Shown piece by piece: positions 24,701 to 31,293 of a stretch of DNA of 37,714 nt. Below the pieces are notes generated by a model, which was not told the origin of the DNA, did not search any database, and saw nothing but the letters and a program-made list of their open reading frames with translations. The DNA is from Lingula anatina (lineage: Eukaryota; Brachiopoda; Lingulata; Lingulida; Lingulidae): contig NW_019776005.1 in NCBI RefSeq assembly GCF_001039355.2, forward strand, positions 103,125 through 140,838, written 5' to 3'. The translations under genes were made by a program, and so were the position numbers. Each line of letters begins with the position of its first letter. Positions within the stretch are counted from its first letter, which is position 1.

Positions 24701-27140
24701 TCATATTATCCCTAAGAATAAAATGTCCTCATTTCCCTGGAAAAAAATTCATTTCGTTGGGTAAGTGGAGTCGCCCTGTAAATAAAGTCAATGGTAGACA
24801 TGAATTGGTAGAGTATGAATTTGCAGTGGTCCTGCATCACCTTCAAATGTTAGAAATGTATCTGTGATGAGATTCAAACTGTGGAACATGTTTTATTTTT
24901 GTCCTATGACAGCTTGCATTTGCAAGGATTTTAGCTTGTAAAACATCTTTGGAAAATTAAATTGGATCCTCTTGTTCAGCTTAAAGCAATAGATAATGAC
25001 TTCAATTGTATATCAAAATCCAAGTAAAAATTAAAGGAATAAATAGTGAGAAAATAATAAAATAAAAAAATCATACCCCCGAGATATTTGAGAAAACTAG
25101 TTGCTACCCTGATGTACATTGCGCACATGCATCATTCATCATTGCTGCTCTTAAATTTAATTTTTGTAGTGAGTGAAATATGAATGATGTAAATGATGAG
25201 TTTGTGACAAAAATTAAAATGTTCGTTAATAGGTTTATACATTTTGGGGGAAATTTTGAATATCAAATTTGATATCTGAATCCTCTCCAATGCATTTTTA
25301 AAATATTGTAATACAACATTCATGTACTGAGTACTGCTGGATTTTAAAGAGCTTAGAAAAGCAAATCCCACAAATTAAACCCTCGTGCAAACTGAAAATA
25401 AAAAGAATGATAATAATCATCTTAAATATATGCATGAGCTGTCACCAAAAACAAAATTAAAAAAGCAGAAATTACCTGAGCAAAAATTATAAATACACAT
25501 AAAACTTACACTTTAACTTGAAGTAAATCTAGCATTCATGTACATGTCTTCTGTTAATATGGGCTTATTAAAGTTATTTGAATTAAACTAATAAAAAATT
25601 AGATTACCCAAGACTGCTGGTATCATTTTCTCCATGTATTGTTTATCTTAAATTGTAAAATTTATTAATGCAAACAGTCATACACCAGCCCATCTAAAAT
25701 GTTCATTATTTTATATATTTTCATTCAAATGAGAGAGAGAAAATCAATCCACTATTAATTGAAATTTATGCATTGAATGGATTAATTTAAAATCCAGTCT
25801 GATCAGCTGCTTCTTATGATAAATATAAACATAAAAATATGAAAAAAAAAAAAAAACGATAAGTACACAAAAATAAAATCAACATTAATTTATTAAGCTG
25901 ATAAAGTCACAAAGAAACTCTGAAACTAACACCAATAGATGCTGATAGCTCCACTAGGGTTTTCAATATGGCGAAAGACCCGACCATTTTATAGGTATAA
26001 GGCTGATGGTACCAACAGCTGAAGTTTGGCAAAAGATATTTTTTATCCAGCAATACTTCTCTTTCATATTAACCTGTTTTAATGTTACAGGCCTTTTCTA
26101 GTATTTACTCACTCTCGCTTTCGTTTTTCCCAGTGTATTGTGCTGTATTGCGTCGTATTGCGCATTTCAGCTCTACCCAATAATAATTGTATGATAAAAT
26201 GTTTTTTTAAATCAAACTCTTTCTGAAAAGCTCACAAGAGGGAGTAAGTCATGTACAGTAATCAAGACAATCTGATGAAGGGTAATGTGTGATGCTTCAT
26301 AGGTAAACATATTTTTGATCTTTCTTTGCCTTTTATTTGGTTTTAAAATAATTTTTTGGCGAAAGGCAAGTACTTTCTCTCAGAATTGCCATAAATTCAC
26401 TGCCAGCCTGTCACAATATTTGCCTTAAACCACTAGCTGACACTTGGGCTGTTCTCCCATAACTCACAATATCACTCAGATGACAGAGTGCTATCTCACA
26501 CATTACACATGATTTTTCTGTGAAATGCTGGCACTTACACTATGTATCTCAAATAATGCTCTCTGGCAATATATGCCTTGAATAGCTTGGTGATATACTG
26601 TGTACATTGCAAGGATGACAGTGTGATACTGTTATCTCACAAATTACTTTATTCTATATGTATAATTAATGTATGTATAATTAATGCATAATTACTAATA
26701 ATAATAAGTAAGTTTCCTTGGTTGTGGTCTGCACTCTCTGGGTCTTTTTATTTTCTGCTTTTGGTCTGTACATTTGACAGCTTTGCTGCCTTGTTTATCA
26801 TAATAACCATTATGATCAACAACATGCACAAGTATGTTATCAAAATCATGCATTCATTCACATGTGCCTCGTGACGACTTACCTGGTACAGATCAATATA
26901 ATCCGTCTTCAACTTTTCTAGACTGGTCGTAACGGCTTGGTCTATGTCTTCAGCAGTGTATGGCGCACTATTTGCGCCTTTTCCATTGCCAACCTTGGAG
27001 GCTAGTACAATATCTCTTCTCTTACTGGGGTCCATTATCTGCCCCAGAACAGAATGGGAGTTCAGATATGCCTGTAACATAGAATACAGAAATAAATAAA
27101 TAACTTTGTTATATGATTGCGTGAGAGAGACACACAGACA

Positions 27141-27219
<79 letters not shown>

Positions 27220-29179
27220 TGCATGTGTGTGTGCACATGCAGGGACTGGGGAGGGAGCCAAAAGCTGCTGATGTAAGTACTGGTGCTCAATTCTTTTTAA
27301 TCAAGATGATAATACCGACCAAAAAACAGCTAGTGATTTAATAATTTATAAAAAGAAACAAAATCATAAATTTTTCTATATGGATCTACCCAAACTGACA
27401 GTCTGACCATTATCACTCTCACCTCAGCAGTGTCTATAAAGTTTATGCCAGTCTCCAGTGCTTTGTCCCATATTTTCTTAGATTCCTGTAAAATATTAAA
27501 ATTTATATTTACACAATTTGTTTAATTAAAACATGTATCATATGTATAAATTTGTAAACAATAAAATGTATGTGTGTTCAATGGTAGATCAATTAAAATT
27601 TGACAGATTATGAGAAGAGGACACCTGTCTTAGCCTCTGAGGTACCCTCTCCCCCTCATCCCCTTCCCCTCCTCCCCAAAAAATGATTAAAAAAGCAAAT
27701 CAAGGCAGTATCAAGAATTTTCTACAATCACTGATGCATTATATTAAAGTCGAAATATTGTCCAAATCATCTACATCTATTGTTTTCTAGTCCCATGCAA
27801 AGTGAGACAAAATGGCTAATACATGCATCCCACCCCCACCCCGCATCTAAGGCTCTATTCCCATAGATTTTAGATCGATCTATCCCCGCGGGGAGTCTCA
27901 CTAGATTACTTTCAGATAATCCGACTTAAATGTCTGTCCCGCCTACTACAAGCTGTAAGGGTGTACTTAACTTTCGTCTCCGCCCGGCTGACAGCTATTT
28001 AGCGTGAACCCCCAGGGAGTTAGGTCGATCTAAAGTAGGTTGATCTAATCTATGGAAATGGGGTGTAATACTTGGCCTTCCCACACTTGTCTACATTTTT
28101 AATAAAAGTTATCATACAAGCAGGACTGATCTACCTCTGTGGGGATTCTTGCTTAAATCCACTCAGTGTAAGCAGCTTTATTGGCTGGCATGCCCCCCTT
28201 GAGAAGCTTGGGGAAAATTAATTCTTTAGAGTAGGGGAGGAGGCATCTTGATAGTCCGAGGGTTAATTGGTCTGAAAATGGTAACATTTTCATCAGTTTT
28301 TTAATCAATGGTTCATTGGTCCGAAGGGGGCGTCTCAATAGTCCGAAGGTTCATTGGTCCGAAGGTCCATTGGTCCGAAAAACGGTAACATTTTCATCGA
28401 TTTTTTAATCAAGGGTTCATTGGTCCGAAGGTTCTGTAGTGAACATTCGACCAATGAACCTTTGGACTATTGAACCCTCGGACTATTGCTACGGCCCCGG
28501 TCCGAAAGTTCTATAGTGAACATTAGGACCAATGAACCAATCGATTACTGAACCTTCAGACTATTGCTACTGCCCTGGGGAGAGGTGGTTGCTCTGCATT
28601 TGTGCACTAATAATACACTGTAATTGCCCCTAGTCTCTCAAGGGGGTGTGTGAAACAAATAGGCTGATCACACTGACTGCATTGTAGGGAGAATTCCTGC
28701 AGAGATAGTTCGATCCTACTAGTTTATGATTATTTTAGAGTGCATTCCCAGAGATTTAGATCGATCTAACTAGATCGGCTGGGGTACGCACATTTACCTG
28801 CGCACATTTCACATTAAACCTCAACTTTCAGGCCCGTAGCCAGGGGGGGTTCGGGGGGTTCGAAAGAACCACCCCTTTTGCTGGGAAAAGGTCCACTCTG
28901 GGTAAAATTTGATCTAGGAACATGAAGTTTTTATGGGAAAAGGTCAACTTTTTCAGAAAAAGAACCCCCCTTTTGAAATTGCTGGCTACGGGCCTGACTT
29001 TAAAAATCAAAATTATTTTAACTGCATTGTTTTAACCATTAAGACACGCCGCACTTTACCTCCACGGACATCGCTCCCCAAGTTTTGTCCCCGCCAACCT
29101 GGCCGCCATTGAACTGCCAGGTGCCCAGGCAGATAGGGGACACATTCAAATCACTCCCTGGCAAGTTGACTCTCTGCAT
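6043..29179 (-). CDS. Aldo-keto reductase, complete 8-exon gene (338 aa)
   Basis: Eight exons with GT-AG junctions join in phase into 338 residues: 29179-29060, 27485-27423, 27071-26883, 8880-8722, 8411-8233, 7726-7675, 6717-6556, 6135-6043. The product should be a cytosolic NADPH-dependent (alpha/beta)8-barrel oxidoreductase of the Tas/YrpG/Kv-beta-like branch. The tetrad is visible: Asp58 in NFIDTAEAY, Tyr63, Lys87 in LASKVG, His126 in LYQIHWP. Later landmarks are RYYGVCNF, PYSPLQQGLLTGKF and the cofactor-site motif SVIVGASNPQQV. Length is normal for the superfamily. The ATG at 29179 has A at -3, and a stop lies upstream in the same frame with no ATG between. Intron 3 is about 18 kb and full of transposons in both orientations, yet every splice site and codon looks intact. 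The substrate cannot be inferred. The nearest minus-strand AATAAA after the stop is at 5743-5738. Confidence 0.93.
6473..6530. repeat. (AC)n-rich microsatellite
   Basis: Interrupted ACAC repeat with CGCACGCAC ends in intron 7 of the aldo-keto reductase gene, next to the exon 7 donor. Confidence 0.9.
6556..6717 (-). CDS. Aldo-keto reductase exon 7 (residues 255-308)
   Basis: Encodes the helix with ATASLSWLLQQ and the adenosine-phosphate site strand SVIVGASNPQQVVEN, ending LPE before a GTGAAG donor. Confidence 0.92.
7675..7726 (-). CDS. Aldo-keto reductase exon 6 (residues 237-254)
   Basis: A 52-bp exon supplying the third base of a split Ser codon, then PLARHGHDGAEKEVFQ. It fits the variable loop before the next helix, and its phase (2 in, 0 out) agrees with both neighbours. 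Confidence 0.85.
7789..7966 (+). mobile_element. Foldback MITE family A, copy 1 (right end lost)
   Basis: GACCCCATTCCCACAGATTT... GGGGAGTCTCACTAGATTAC ... GCCTACTAAAAGCTGTAAGG ... TAGCGTGAACCCCC ... GGGAGTTAGGTC. Same order as 27849-28064. The right TIR is missing. Confidence 0.75.
8233..8411 (-). CDS. Aldo-keto reductase exon 5 (residues 178-236 plus two bases)
   Basis: Encodes the VCYNLLWRSIEEELLP strand/helix and PYSPLQQGLLTGKF, the loop near the cofactor pyrophosphate. It ends phase 2 (AG) at a GTACAA donor. Confidence 0.92.
8722..8880 (-). CDS. Aldo-keto reductase exon 4 (residues 125-177)
   Basis: Opens with IHWP, giving catalytic His126, and continues through the helix to GRIRYYGVCNF and the Asn-Gln ending. 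It is separated from exon 3 by the 18-kb repeat-filled intron. The phase matches on both sides. Confidence 0.92.
8915..8970. repeat. 56-bp stem-loop beside aldo-keto reductase exon 4
   Basis: CAATTCGACCAA and its exact reverse complement TTGGTCGAATTG bracket 32 bp. It starts about 35 nt upstream of the exon 4 acceptor in transcript sense. Confidence 0.7.
8971..10867. other. Intron sequence, nothing recognised
   Basis: Part of the 18-kb reductase intron. It holds a C run and a 133-codon ORF (9967-10368) that reads through the C run as polyproline; not considered coding. Confidence 0.6.
10868..11215 (+). repeat. Inverted repeat pair, left arm
   Basis: The reverse complement matches 25843-26173. 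The best part (10868-11085) includes GAGCTGAAATGCGCAATACG, TTTTATCCAGCAATACTTCT and ATAAAATGGTCGGGTCTT. Similarity weakens to a shared T/A run at the far end. Both arms lie in the aldo-keto reductase intron, about 15 kb apart. Confidence 0.88.
11216..12065. other. Intron sequence with an unassigned minus-strand ORF
   Basis: A 96-codon minus ORF (11939-11649, SGHFNSIKHVIEKTSRVSTK...) lies downstream of the OTU-like fragment on the same strand and could be another piece of the same decayed element, but I recognise no family. Confidence 0.4.
12066..12272 (-). pseudogene. OTU-like protease domain fragment
   Basis: On the minus strand one frame reads from ATG at 12272: a short acidic run, FPKYVDKISRDNTCADHVAI, an in-frame TGA, then EALAIKSITIIKEDGDRTI and TAA. 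The order Tyr-x2-x-(I/M)-S-R-D, a (W/A)-D-H-(V/I)-x-(I/L) motif and a following ALxIKxxxII strand matches the middle of OTU cysteine protease domains, which ride on several invertebrate transposons. No catalytic Cys was located. A decayed mobile-element fragment is likeliest. Confidence 0.45.
12310..12725. repeat. Dispersed repeat with CTCCRCCAAGG-type ends
   Basis: Starts AACTAGATAAGCACTCTGAG then GCAGACCTCTGCCAAGG, and ends CAAACAAACAAACATGGGG... CTTCCTTGGTGGAGGTAATAA. Both ends resemble a repeat seen in many aquatic animals; its class is not certain to me. Inside, GATCCGGATCAC-ACCAAAAACTAATCA occurs twice about 100 bp apart. Confidence 0.6.
13300..13765. repeat. Tandem array, about 146-bp period, three units
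   Basis: AGGTCAAAGGTCAATTTCA-type phrases recur at 13391, 13537 and 13682. Each is followed by AGATTGCCAGTATRTGA and TCCTATTCAAGTTCAA and by ATGGGYGTATCTCTG. The left neighbour (13212-13300) resembles the 157-bp units near the window start. Confidence 0.88.
13813..13884 (+). tRNA. tRNA-like sequence (SINE head or tRNA pseudogene)
   Basis: Seventy-two bases fold as a cloverleaf: acceptor GGCTCGG/TTGAGCC, D stem GCTC/GAGC, T arm CCGGG-TTCGAGT-CCCGG, with TTTT at 13890-13893. The A box (TAGCTCAGTAGG) and B box (GGTTCGAGTCC) are good. The anticodon loop ACGGTTT lacks the invariant T33 and pair 27-43 is G-G, so a working tRNA (formally anticodon GGT) is unlikely. It sits directly after the 146-bp array, which fits a tRNA-derived repeat. 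Confidence 0.65.
13918..14045 (+). repeat. Dispersed repeat flanking the DIRS element
   Basis: Diverged copy of 137-275. The DIRS left end begins about 65 bp after it, so the DIRS element probably landed in or beside an older pearl-like repeat. Confidence 0.6.
14112..14140 (+). repeat. DIRS left inverted terminal repeat
   Basis: CCTATTTAAAAC followed by ACACACAGGTGGGG. The reverse complement of 18345-18378 reads CCTATTTAAAAC, three extra bases, then AACACAGGTGTGGG. A weaker match (AACTACG...TTAC) continues inward to about 14165. Confidence 0.75.
14191..14826 (+). pseudogene. DIRS gag-like ORF with one in-frame stop
   Basis: One reading frame runs from 14191 to TAG at 14824, interrupted only by TAA at 14638. 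The first part (149 codons, no ATG at its beginning) is alpha-helical and polar and resembles the gag region of DIRS elements by position. After the stop the same frame gives CERFNGCNGC then RFCRFTH, a C-x8-C-x4-C-x3-H zinc finger, followed by ACFKC and two histidines (14692-14790). Such nucleic-acid-binding fingers are usual in DIRS gag proteins. The ORF starts only about 80 bp after the terminal repeat, so the N-terminus is probably truncated. Confidence 0.7.
14850..15834 (+). pseudogene. DIRS reverse transcriptase (broken by frameshifts)
   Basis: Copies the element RNA into DNA. From about 14870 the frame encodes HWERELFLNG. It shifts in the A-rich run near 14955 and back near 15007, then stays open: EGHYKIVDDTSHKKIISAIH, VRLIHD-like DIRIIHDCSRPERLSVNDYA, AKVDLSQAYRSV, LPFGGRKSPSIFN, the catalytic YLDDF (15458-15472), and KLAGHLAWASHVIPWGK, typical of DIRS polymerases. 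The frame leaves recognisable sequence after VRMTGTAR at about 15834, where foreign DNA begins. Confidence 0.9.
15835..16713. other. Foreign segment splitting DIRS RT from RNase H
   Basis: RT homology stops after the codons for MTGTAR, and the polymerase resumes at QDIAWWHYHLLNN (about 16714). The roughly 880 bp between encode nothing recognisable. They include a run of AT repeats (16185-16200), an N at 16584 and TCTTAAGAGATT resembling a palindrome seen near 22260. No clear terminal inverted repeats or target-site duplication were found, so the source of the insert is unknown. Confidence 0.6.
16714..17170 (+). pseudogene. DIRS RNase H domain (one frameshift)
   Basis: Begins with DIAWWHYHLLNN, the RT-RNase H connection. 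VQTDACITGGGAF carries the first catalytic Asp, ENINVKELAIVLWA the Glu, LVLTDNIATASIIN the second Asp and NITADALSRL the last Asp. A one-base frameshift near 16961 separates the two halves. It removes the RNA strand during reverse transcription. Confidence 0.85.
17337..18232 (+). pseudogene. DIRS tyrosine recombinase (frameshifted)
   Basis: Integrates the circular cDNA. An N-terminal core-binding domain (RTYASHERSFVSFCERIGV, then ARYVAFLARDKSFKTVQQYL) is followed by LKGVKR and the catalytic domain: Arg in FFRLLRVSNL (codon at 17732), Lys in KKSKTIQF (about 17830), His and Arg in THSLRWGGA (18080-18091), Trp in GDWKSD (about 18157) and Tyr in VFQYI (about 18182). Frameshifts occur near 17375, 17500 and 17775. 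Many family members have HSFRRGG; here it is HSLRWGG, which keeps the catalytic His and Arg. Ends at TAA 18230-18232. Confidence 0.88.
18246..18998 (+). repeat. Tandem duplication, copy 1 (DIRS right end plus MULE 5' part)
   Basis: Matches 19073-19804 with few differences, among them a 17-bp insertion near 18338 and scattered substitutions. The unit starts with GGGTGC and CCCTAGGACTGG, contains the DIRS right terminal repeat, then about 600 bp leading into the MULE-like coding region. It stops abruptly after CTGTCGTTAAA at 18998. Confidence 0.9.
18345..18378 (-). repeat. DIRS right inverted terminal repeat
   Basis: Inverted partner of 14112-14140, lying about 110 bp after the recombinase stop. 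A second copy of this terminus occurs at about 19167-19193 inside the tandem duplication. Confidence 0.75.
18595..19001 (+). pseudogene. MULE-like transposase, truncated N-terminal duplicate
   Basis: An open frame reads IRNIESPIIDVDISSEQESD, then an acidic stretch, LTGRKFVTEAEVLEILHSAE and GAWGGTHSPTTYK, ending WITVVK and TAG at 18999-19001. It is the N-terminal region only. The stop is formed by the duplication junction, since copy 2 reads on with KDGLFCVYRQTNKKRH. Confidence 0.75.
19073..19804 (+). repeat. Tandem duplication, copy 2
   Basis: Second copy, about 810-827 bp downstream, separated from copy 1 by about 70 bp of unique sequence (19002-19071). Unlike copy 1 it continues without a break into the rest of the MULE-like gene. 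Confidence 0.9.
19407..21376 (+). pseudogene. MULE-like (Mutator superfamily) DDE transposase, frameshifted
   Basis: The N-terminal region repeats copy 1, then continues DGLFCVYRQTNKKRH, NPEYKRRITMIEDMQ and VHGNAKVTVNPYYRT. The core encodes TVLGVDKTYNLGQLHVTSLT (first Asp, codon 20419), HPIFLGPILIHGQSDWKTF, VIGSDEEKAIKK (second Asp, 20625), the CHRH metal-site motif (20693-20704) expected between D2 and E of MULE proteins, and NNICESANHIIK (Glu, 20985). A Lys/Arg-rich tail ends at TAG 21374-21376. Frame breaks lie near 19862, 20000-20070, 20650 and 20833, so no active enzyme can be made. Terminal inverted repeats were not found. Similar single-copy-looking proteins are common in cnidarian and mollusc genomes. 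Confidence 0.8.
21738..21791. repeat. (TA)n microsatellite
   Basis: Uninterrupted TA repeat of about 54 bp downstream of the MULE-like gene. Confidence 0.97.
21815..21870. repeat. Short relative of the 28250-28570 repeat
   Basis: CTATTGAACCTTTAGCCCAA then AATGAACCTTTGGACTTTTG and CTATATGGCC parallels the reverse-orientation phrases at 28448-28500. Confidence 0.6.
22108..22729 (+). repeat. Gap-flanking direct repeat, left copy
   Basis: Identical to 23555-24176 at a constant offset of 1447 bp, apart from one base seen in AAAGTTCATCC versus AAAGTTAATCC (about 22217). It ends exactly at the gap, which suggests a mis-joined or haplotype-duplicated contig end, though a real tandem duplication is possible. 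It contains a perfect 26-bp palindrome at 22254-22279 (GTTAAAATCTCTT plus its reverse complement) and a TATATAAG box near 22358. Confidence 0.97.
22730..23554. other. Assembly gap (825 N)
   Basis: A run of N flanked on both sides by a near-identical 622-bp sequence. Open frames spanning it are meaningless. Confidence 0.99.
23555..24176 (+). repeat. Gap-flanking direct repeat, right copy
   Basis: Starts exactly at the gap and continues past the repeat into unique sequence. It carries the same palindrome at 23701-23726. Confidence 0.97.
23816..24208 (+). CDS. Uncharacterised 130-codon ORF in the duplicated segment
   Basis: An ATG about 10 bp after TATATAAG opens 130 codons with a hydrophobic start (CAVLGFLLSDALY). 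The opposite strand is also open for 112 codons (24141-23803), so at most one is real. The identical sequence at 22369 runs into the gap. No family is recognised and no splice evidence is seen. Probably not a gene. Confidence 0.2.
   Translation: MRYIRLFVKNTLISTMCAVLGFLLSDALYKNSQLTSASALMRLAPYVILVSNERENPRDTITSLATNALMKASKALLTSTDFSFTTITAVLVVKYNRIYFHALFTMYFMRNFESQRKSYYCFKNYSINAF
24177..25842. other. Intron sequence, possible LINE remnant only
   Basis: Around 24850-24905 the plus strand gives CICDEIQTVEHVLFLSYDS, faintly like the C-terminal Cys/His motif after non-LTR reverse transcriptases. Nothing else supports it. Confidence 0.3.
25843..26173 (-). repeat. Inverted repeat pair, right arm
   Basis: Inverted partner of 10868-11215. 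Read on this copy's plus strand it has ATGGCGAAAGACCCGACC ATTTTATAG followed by GTATAAG, and a TTTTTCCCAG motif further on, giving an exon-like look that the other copy shares. Confidence 0.88.
26883..27071 (-). CDS. Aldo-keto reductase exon 3 (residues 62-124)
   Basis: A 189-bp phase 0/0 exon. It opens with Ala-Tyr, giving catalytic Tyr63, carries IVLASKVG with catalytic Lys87, and ends at TDYIDLYQ before a GTAAGT donor. A long GA/GT microsatellite begins about 70 bp upstream of its acceptor. Confidence 0.92.
27142..27216. repeat. Compound (GT)n(GA)n microsatellite
   Basis: About 22 bp of GT followed by about 54 bp of GA, upstream of aldo-keto reductase exon 3 in transcript sense (polypyrimidine when transcribed). 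Confidence 0.97.
27423..27485 (-). CDS. Aldo-keto reductase exon 2 (residues 41-61)
   Basis: A 63-bp phase 0/0 exon between a TTTTACAG acceptor and a GTGAGA donor. It carries ETGINFIDTAE, which includes catalytic Asp58. Confidence 0.9.
27849..28064 (+). mobile_element. Foldback MITE family A, copy 2 (complete)
   Basis: The left end CTATTCCCATAGATTTTAGATC mirrors the right end GATCTAATCTATGGAAATGG. The interior matches copy 1. It lies in intron 1 of the aldo-keto reductase gene. Confidence 0.8.
28250..28570. repeat. Repeat built from an ATTGGTCCGAAGGTTC phrase in both orientations
   Basis: The phrase GGTTCATTGGTCCGAA recurs several times forward and as AATGAACCTTTGGACTATTG in reverse, with GGTAACATTTTCATC and TTTTTTAATCAA(T/G)GG duplicated. 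A short related stretch lies at 21815-21870. Confidence 0.75.
28829..28996. mobile_element. 168-bp MITE with 15-bp TIRs and 5-bp target duplication
   Basis: CAGGCCCGTAGCCAG at the left end and its exact reverse complement at the right end, flanked on both sides by ACTTT. The interior is a quasi-palindrome of G-rich and C-rich runs. No coding sequence. The parent transposon superfamily is not certain. Confidence 0.88.
29060..29179 (-). CDS. Aldo-keto reductase exon 1 (residues 1-40)
   Basis: Starts at the first in-frame ATG after an upstream stop and encodes the first barrel strand, with SPICLGTWQFNGG. It ends phase 0 at a GTAAAG donor. Confidence 0.9.
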
Positions 29180-31076
29180 CTTCAAAGTTTCAGTGCACTT
29201 ACAGTACTGTATGTCGCTGGTATTAATACAGACAGGTCTCGGAAAGCGTGGATGTTTTACAAATTACGGTGCATTTGCCCGGGATTAACCAGCGAGGCAC
29301 AGTTCGTCACTGACAGAGTCTGTGAGATATAGAGGTCAAGCAAACAAACTGTGTCTGCAGGAGTTAATATTGTTCCAGATGAAGTAGCGTGTATTCTGTT
29401 CAACAGAGATAAAGCCGACGATTTAACGGCCCGCATTTTAAACAGATAGTGTTCTATTTTTCCTCCGATTAAACAATTACAGGCATCACCATAAAACTAG
29501 CGTATTTTTCAAAATTAAAATGTGGGCATATCAGGAAAAACTTTCATAGTATATAAAAAAGGAAGTAAGAAAAATATGTTTTATTAGCGTGCGACTGTAG
29601 GAGTGCGGAGCTGCCTTGACCTAGTTAAAATTGAAGGATATTGTCACATGACAGTAACGTGATCAACCAAGCACAAATAAGATCTGCCTGCTGACTTTTC
29701 ACGAGTAAATAAATAAACAAATAAATAAAGATATAAAATAAAGAGATAAATAACCTAAATGAAAAAGGTTATTGATCAGCAATAGAGTGATGATCATAAT
29801 CTATAAGATTACCAATTACCAATATTAATTTAAAAGACGAATAATATATTAAATAAATATAAATTAATTACGTAGGCCTATTAAATATATTTATATCATA
29901 CTGTTACCTATAAATACATTAATTTTTTGAAGCTTTACCTCGTTAAAGGACCCAAGATTAATTGTTTTCAAACAGACAACATAAGAAAAAAAATTATTGA
30001 TTAATTAAGATCAAAAATTTCATTAATGATAAATTGATATTCTGGTTTGTCAATACTATACCAGTACAGAATTGTCTGGTTATCATATCGAGGCACGATG
30101 TTTTGTTCGTGTGCTTTCCCGTACAGGTAATGATCTTATCGATTACCAGTACATCATATTTCATCATCATCATCGTTCCTCTTCGTCCCGTGTGGGACAT
30201 AAGGCCACAGTACTGTACATGTACATCATATTTAGGGCAACTTTAACAAAATCACGTGAAAAAAATATTAAACTGCCGGCATGATAAAAAAATATTCACT
30301 GTGCCTTTTGTTCGTAGCAAAACGTAGAAGAGTATATTGTCAATATCATATGTTTATATGTATCTAAACCTCACACTTTAACGCTTTTAAAATTCTTAGG
30401 TTTGTGTTCGTGCGTGCCAGACCAACAAAATGGATGATTTGCGCATGCAAGTTTTTAAATGGTGCGCCTTTTTGCTACACCCAATTTTTAACTGTAAGGG
30501 AGCTTTCTTGTTATTTTAATTAACGCTACATACAGTAGCTTTCCGCCGCCGCCCCCCCCCTTACCGCTACCCCCGTTACCGCTATAAATACATATGGTAT
30601 TTCCTAGTAACAGAAGATAGAAGGAGATAGAGAAGAGTAGAGCGTGAGGAAATAAGATAATGTATGTAGTTGAGGCAGTCAGTAGAAGCAGTAGAGTGCT
30701 TATCAAGTCAGCAAAGTAGTAACAGTAGGAACCGTACCAAATGGCACCGTTCACCCTCTAAAATACCAAATACTTTCGGGGCCATTCAGCGGGGCCCGAA
30801 CTTCACGCCAAGGGGTAGGTGCACGTGGGTGGGTGGGTGGGTGAATAATCCTGGATTCGCCTATGACTTTTTAATATTTTTCTCTCGCCCTTAAAAAATT
30901 AAAGTTTTACCGAAACCGCACAGTAAAGAGAGGGGGGAGGGGGAGTAAACAGCAAACATGTCCATGCACGCGTAACGTGACAGCAAGGCAATCTCGTGTT
31001 GACCTAGTTTTGCGTTGATATTATCGTCTCTAATACCACATGACAGCAATATGACCTAACTGGGACGGACGGGACC
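29180..31076. promoter_or_regulatory. Shared intergenic region between divergent reductase and NCKX genes
   Basis: The two ATGs face away from each other with 1.9 kb between, so both promoters and 5' UTRs should be here. No TATA/Inr pair can be called safely. The minus strand at 30160-30210 carries GTCCCACACGGGACGAAGAG next to (GAT)n, like the 3' tail of some LINEs. A C-rich run lies at 30550-30559 and GGGT repeats at 30825-30842. Confidence 0.5.
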
Positions 31077-31293
31077 ATGGGGAAAGAAGCTCGAACAAGA
31101 AATGTTTGGCGACAACGAAGGAAACGTCGAGAAGTTATATTCCTCGTGCTAGCAGGACTGATGCTTTGTGCTACGATCGTGGTACAGATACTAAAGCCAG
31201 CTGGACGGAGTGTTGAGGTTTCGGCGGTCGATGGGAGGACGCAACACAATGAAGGAAGTCGCGTTAAGAGAGCTATTGAACTGTCAGCGACAG
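31077..31293 (+). CDS. SLC24A-like: NCKX exon 1 (signal/TM0 and luminal linker)
   Basis: The ATG sits in a good context (GGGACCATGG). It encodes 72 residues plus one base: a basic N-terminus, a hydrophobic [20 protein letters not shown] stretch, then a polar linker with RVKR. The donor is CAG/GTAGAC, phase 1. Two tiny upstream ATGs (31040 and 31051) each hit a stop within five codons. Confidence 0.85.

Noticed and set aside
24830-24910. Peptide CICDEIQTVEHVLFL as a LINE remnant
   Set aside because: Short, one motif only, and the expected partner cysteines are incomplete. Kept only as a low-confidence note.
26748-27290. 180-codon minus ORF with a poly-Ser/Leu block
   Set aside because: Reductase exon 3 read through into flanking GA microsatellite and introns; the true exon is 26883-27071.
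6043-29179. Reductase as a Kv channel beta subunit proper
   Set aside because: It has the shared barrel but lacks the N-terminal extension and the closest motifs of Kv-beta; a general Tas/YrpG-like reductase fits better.
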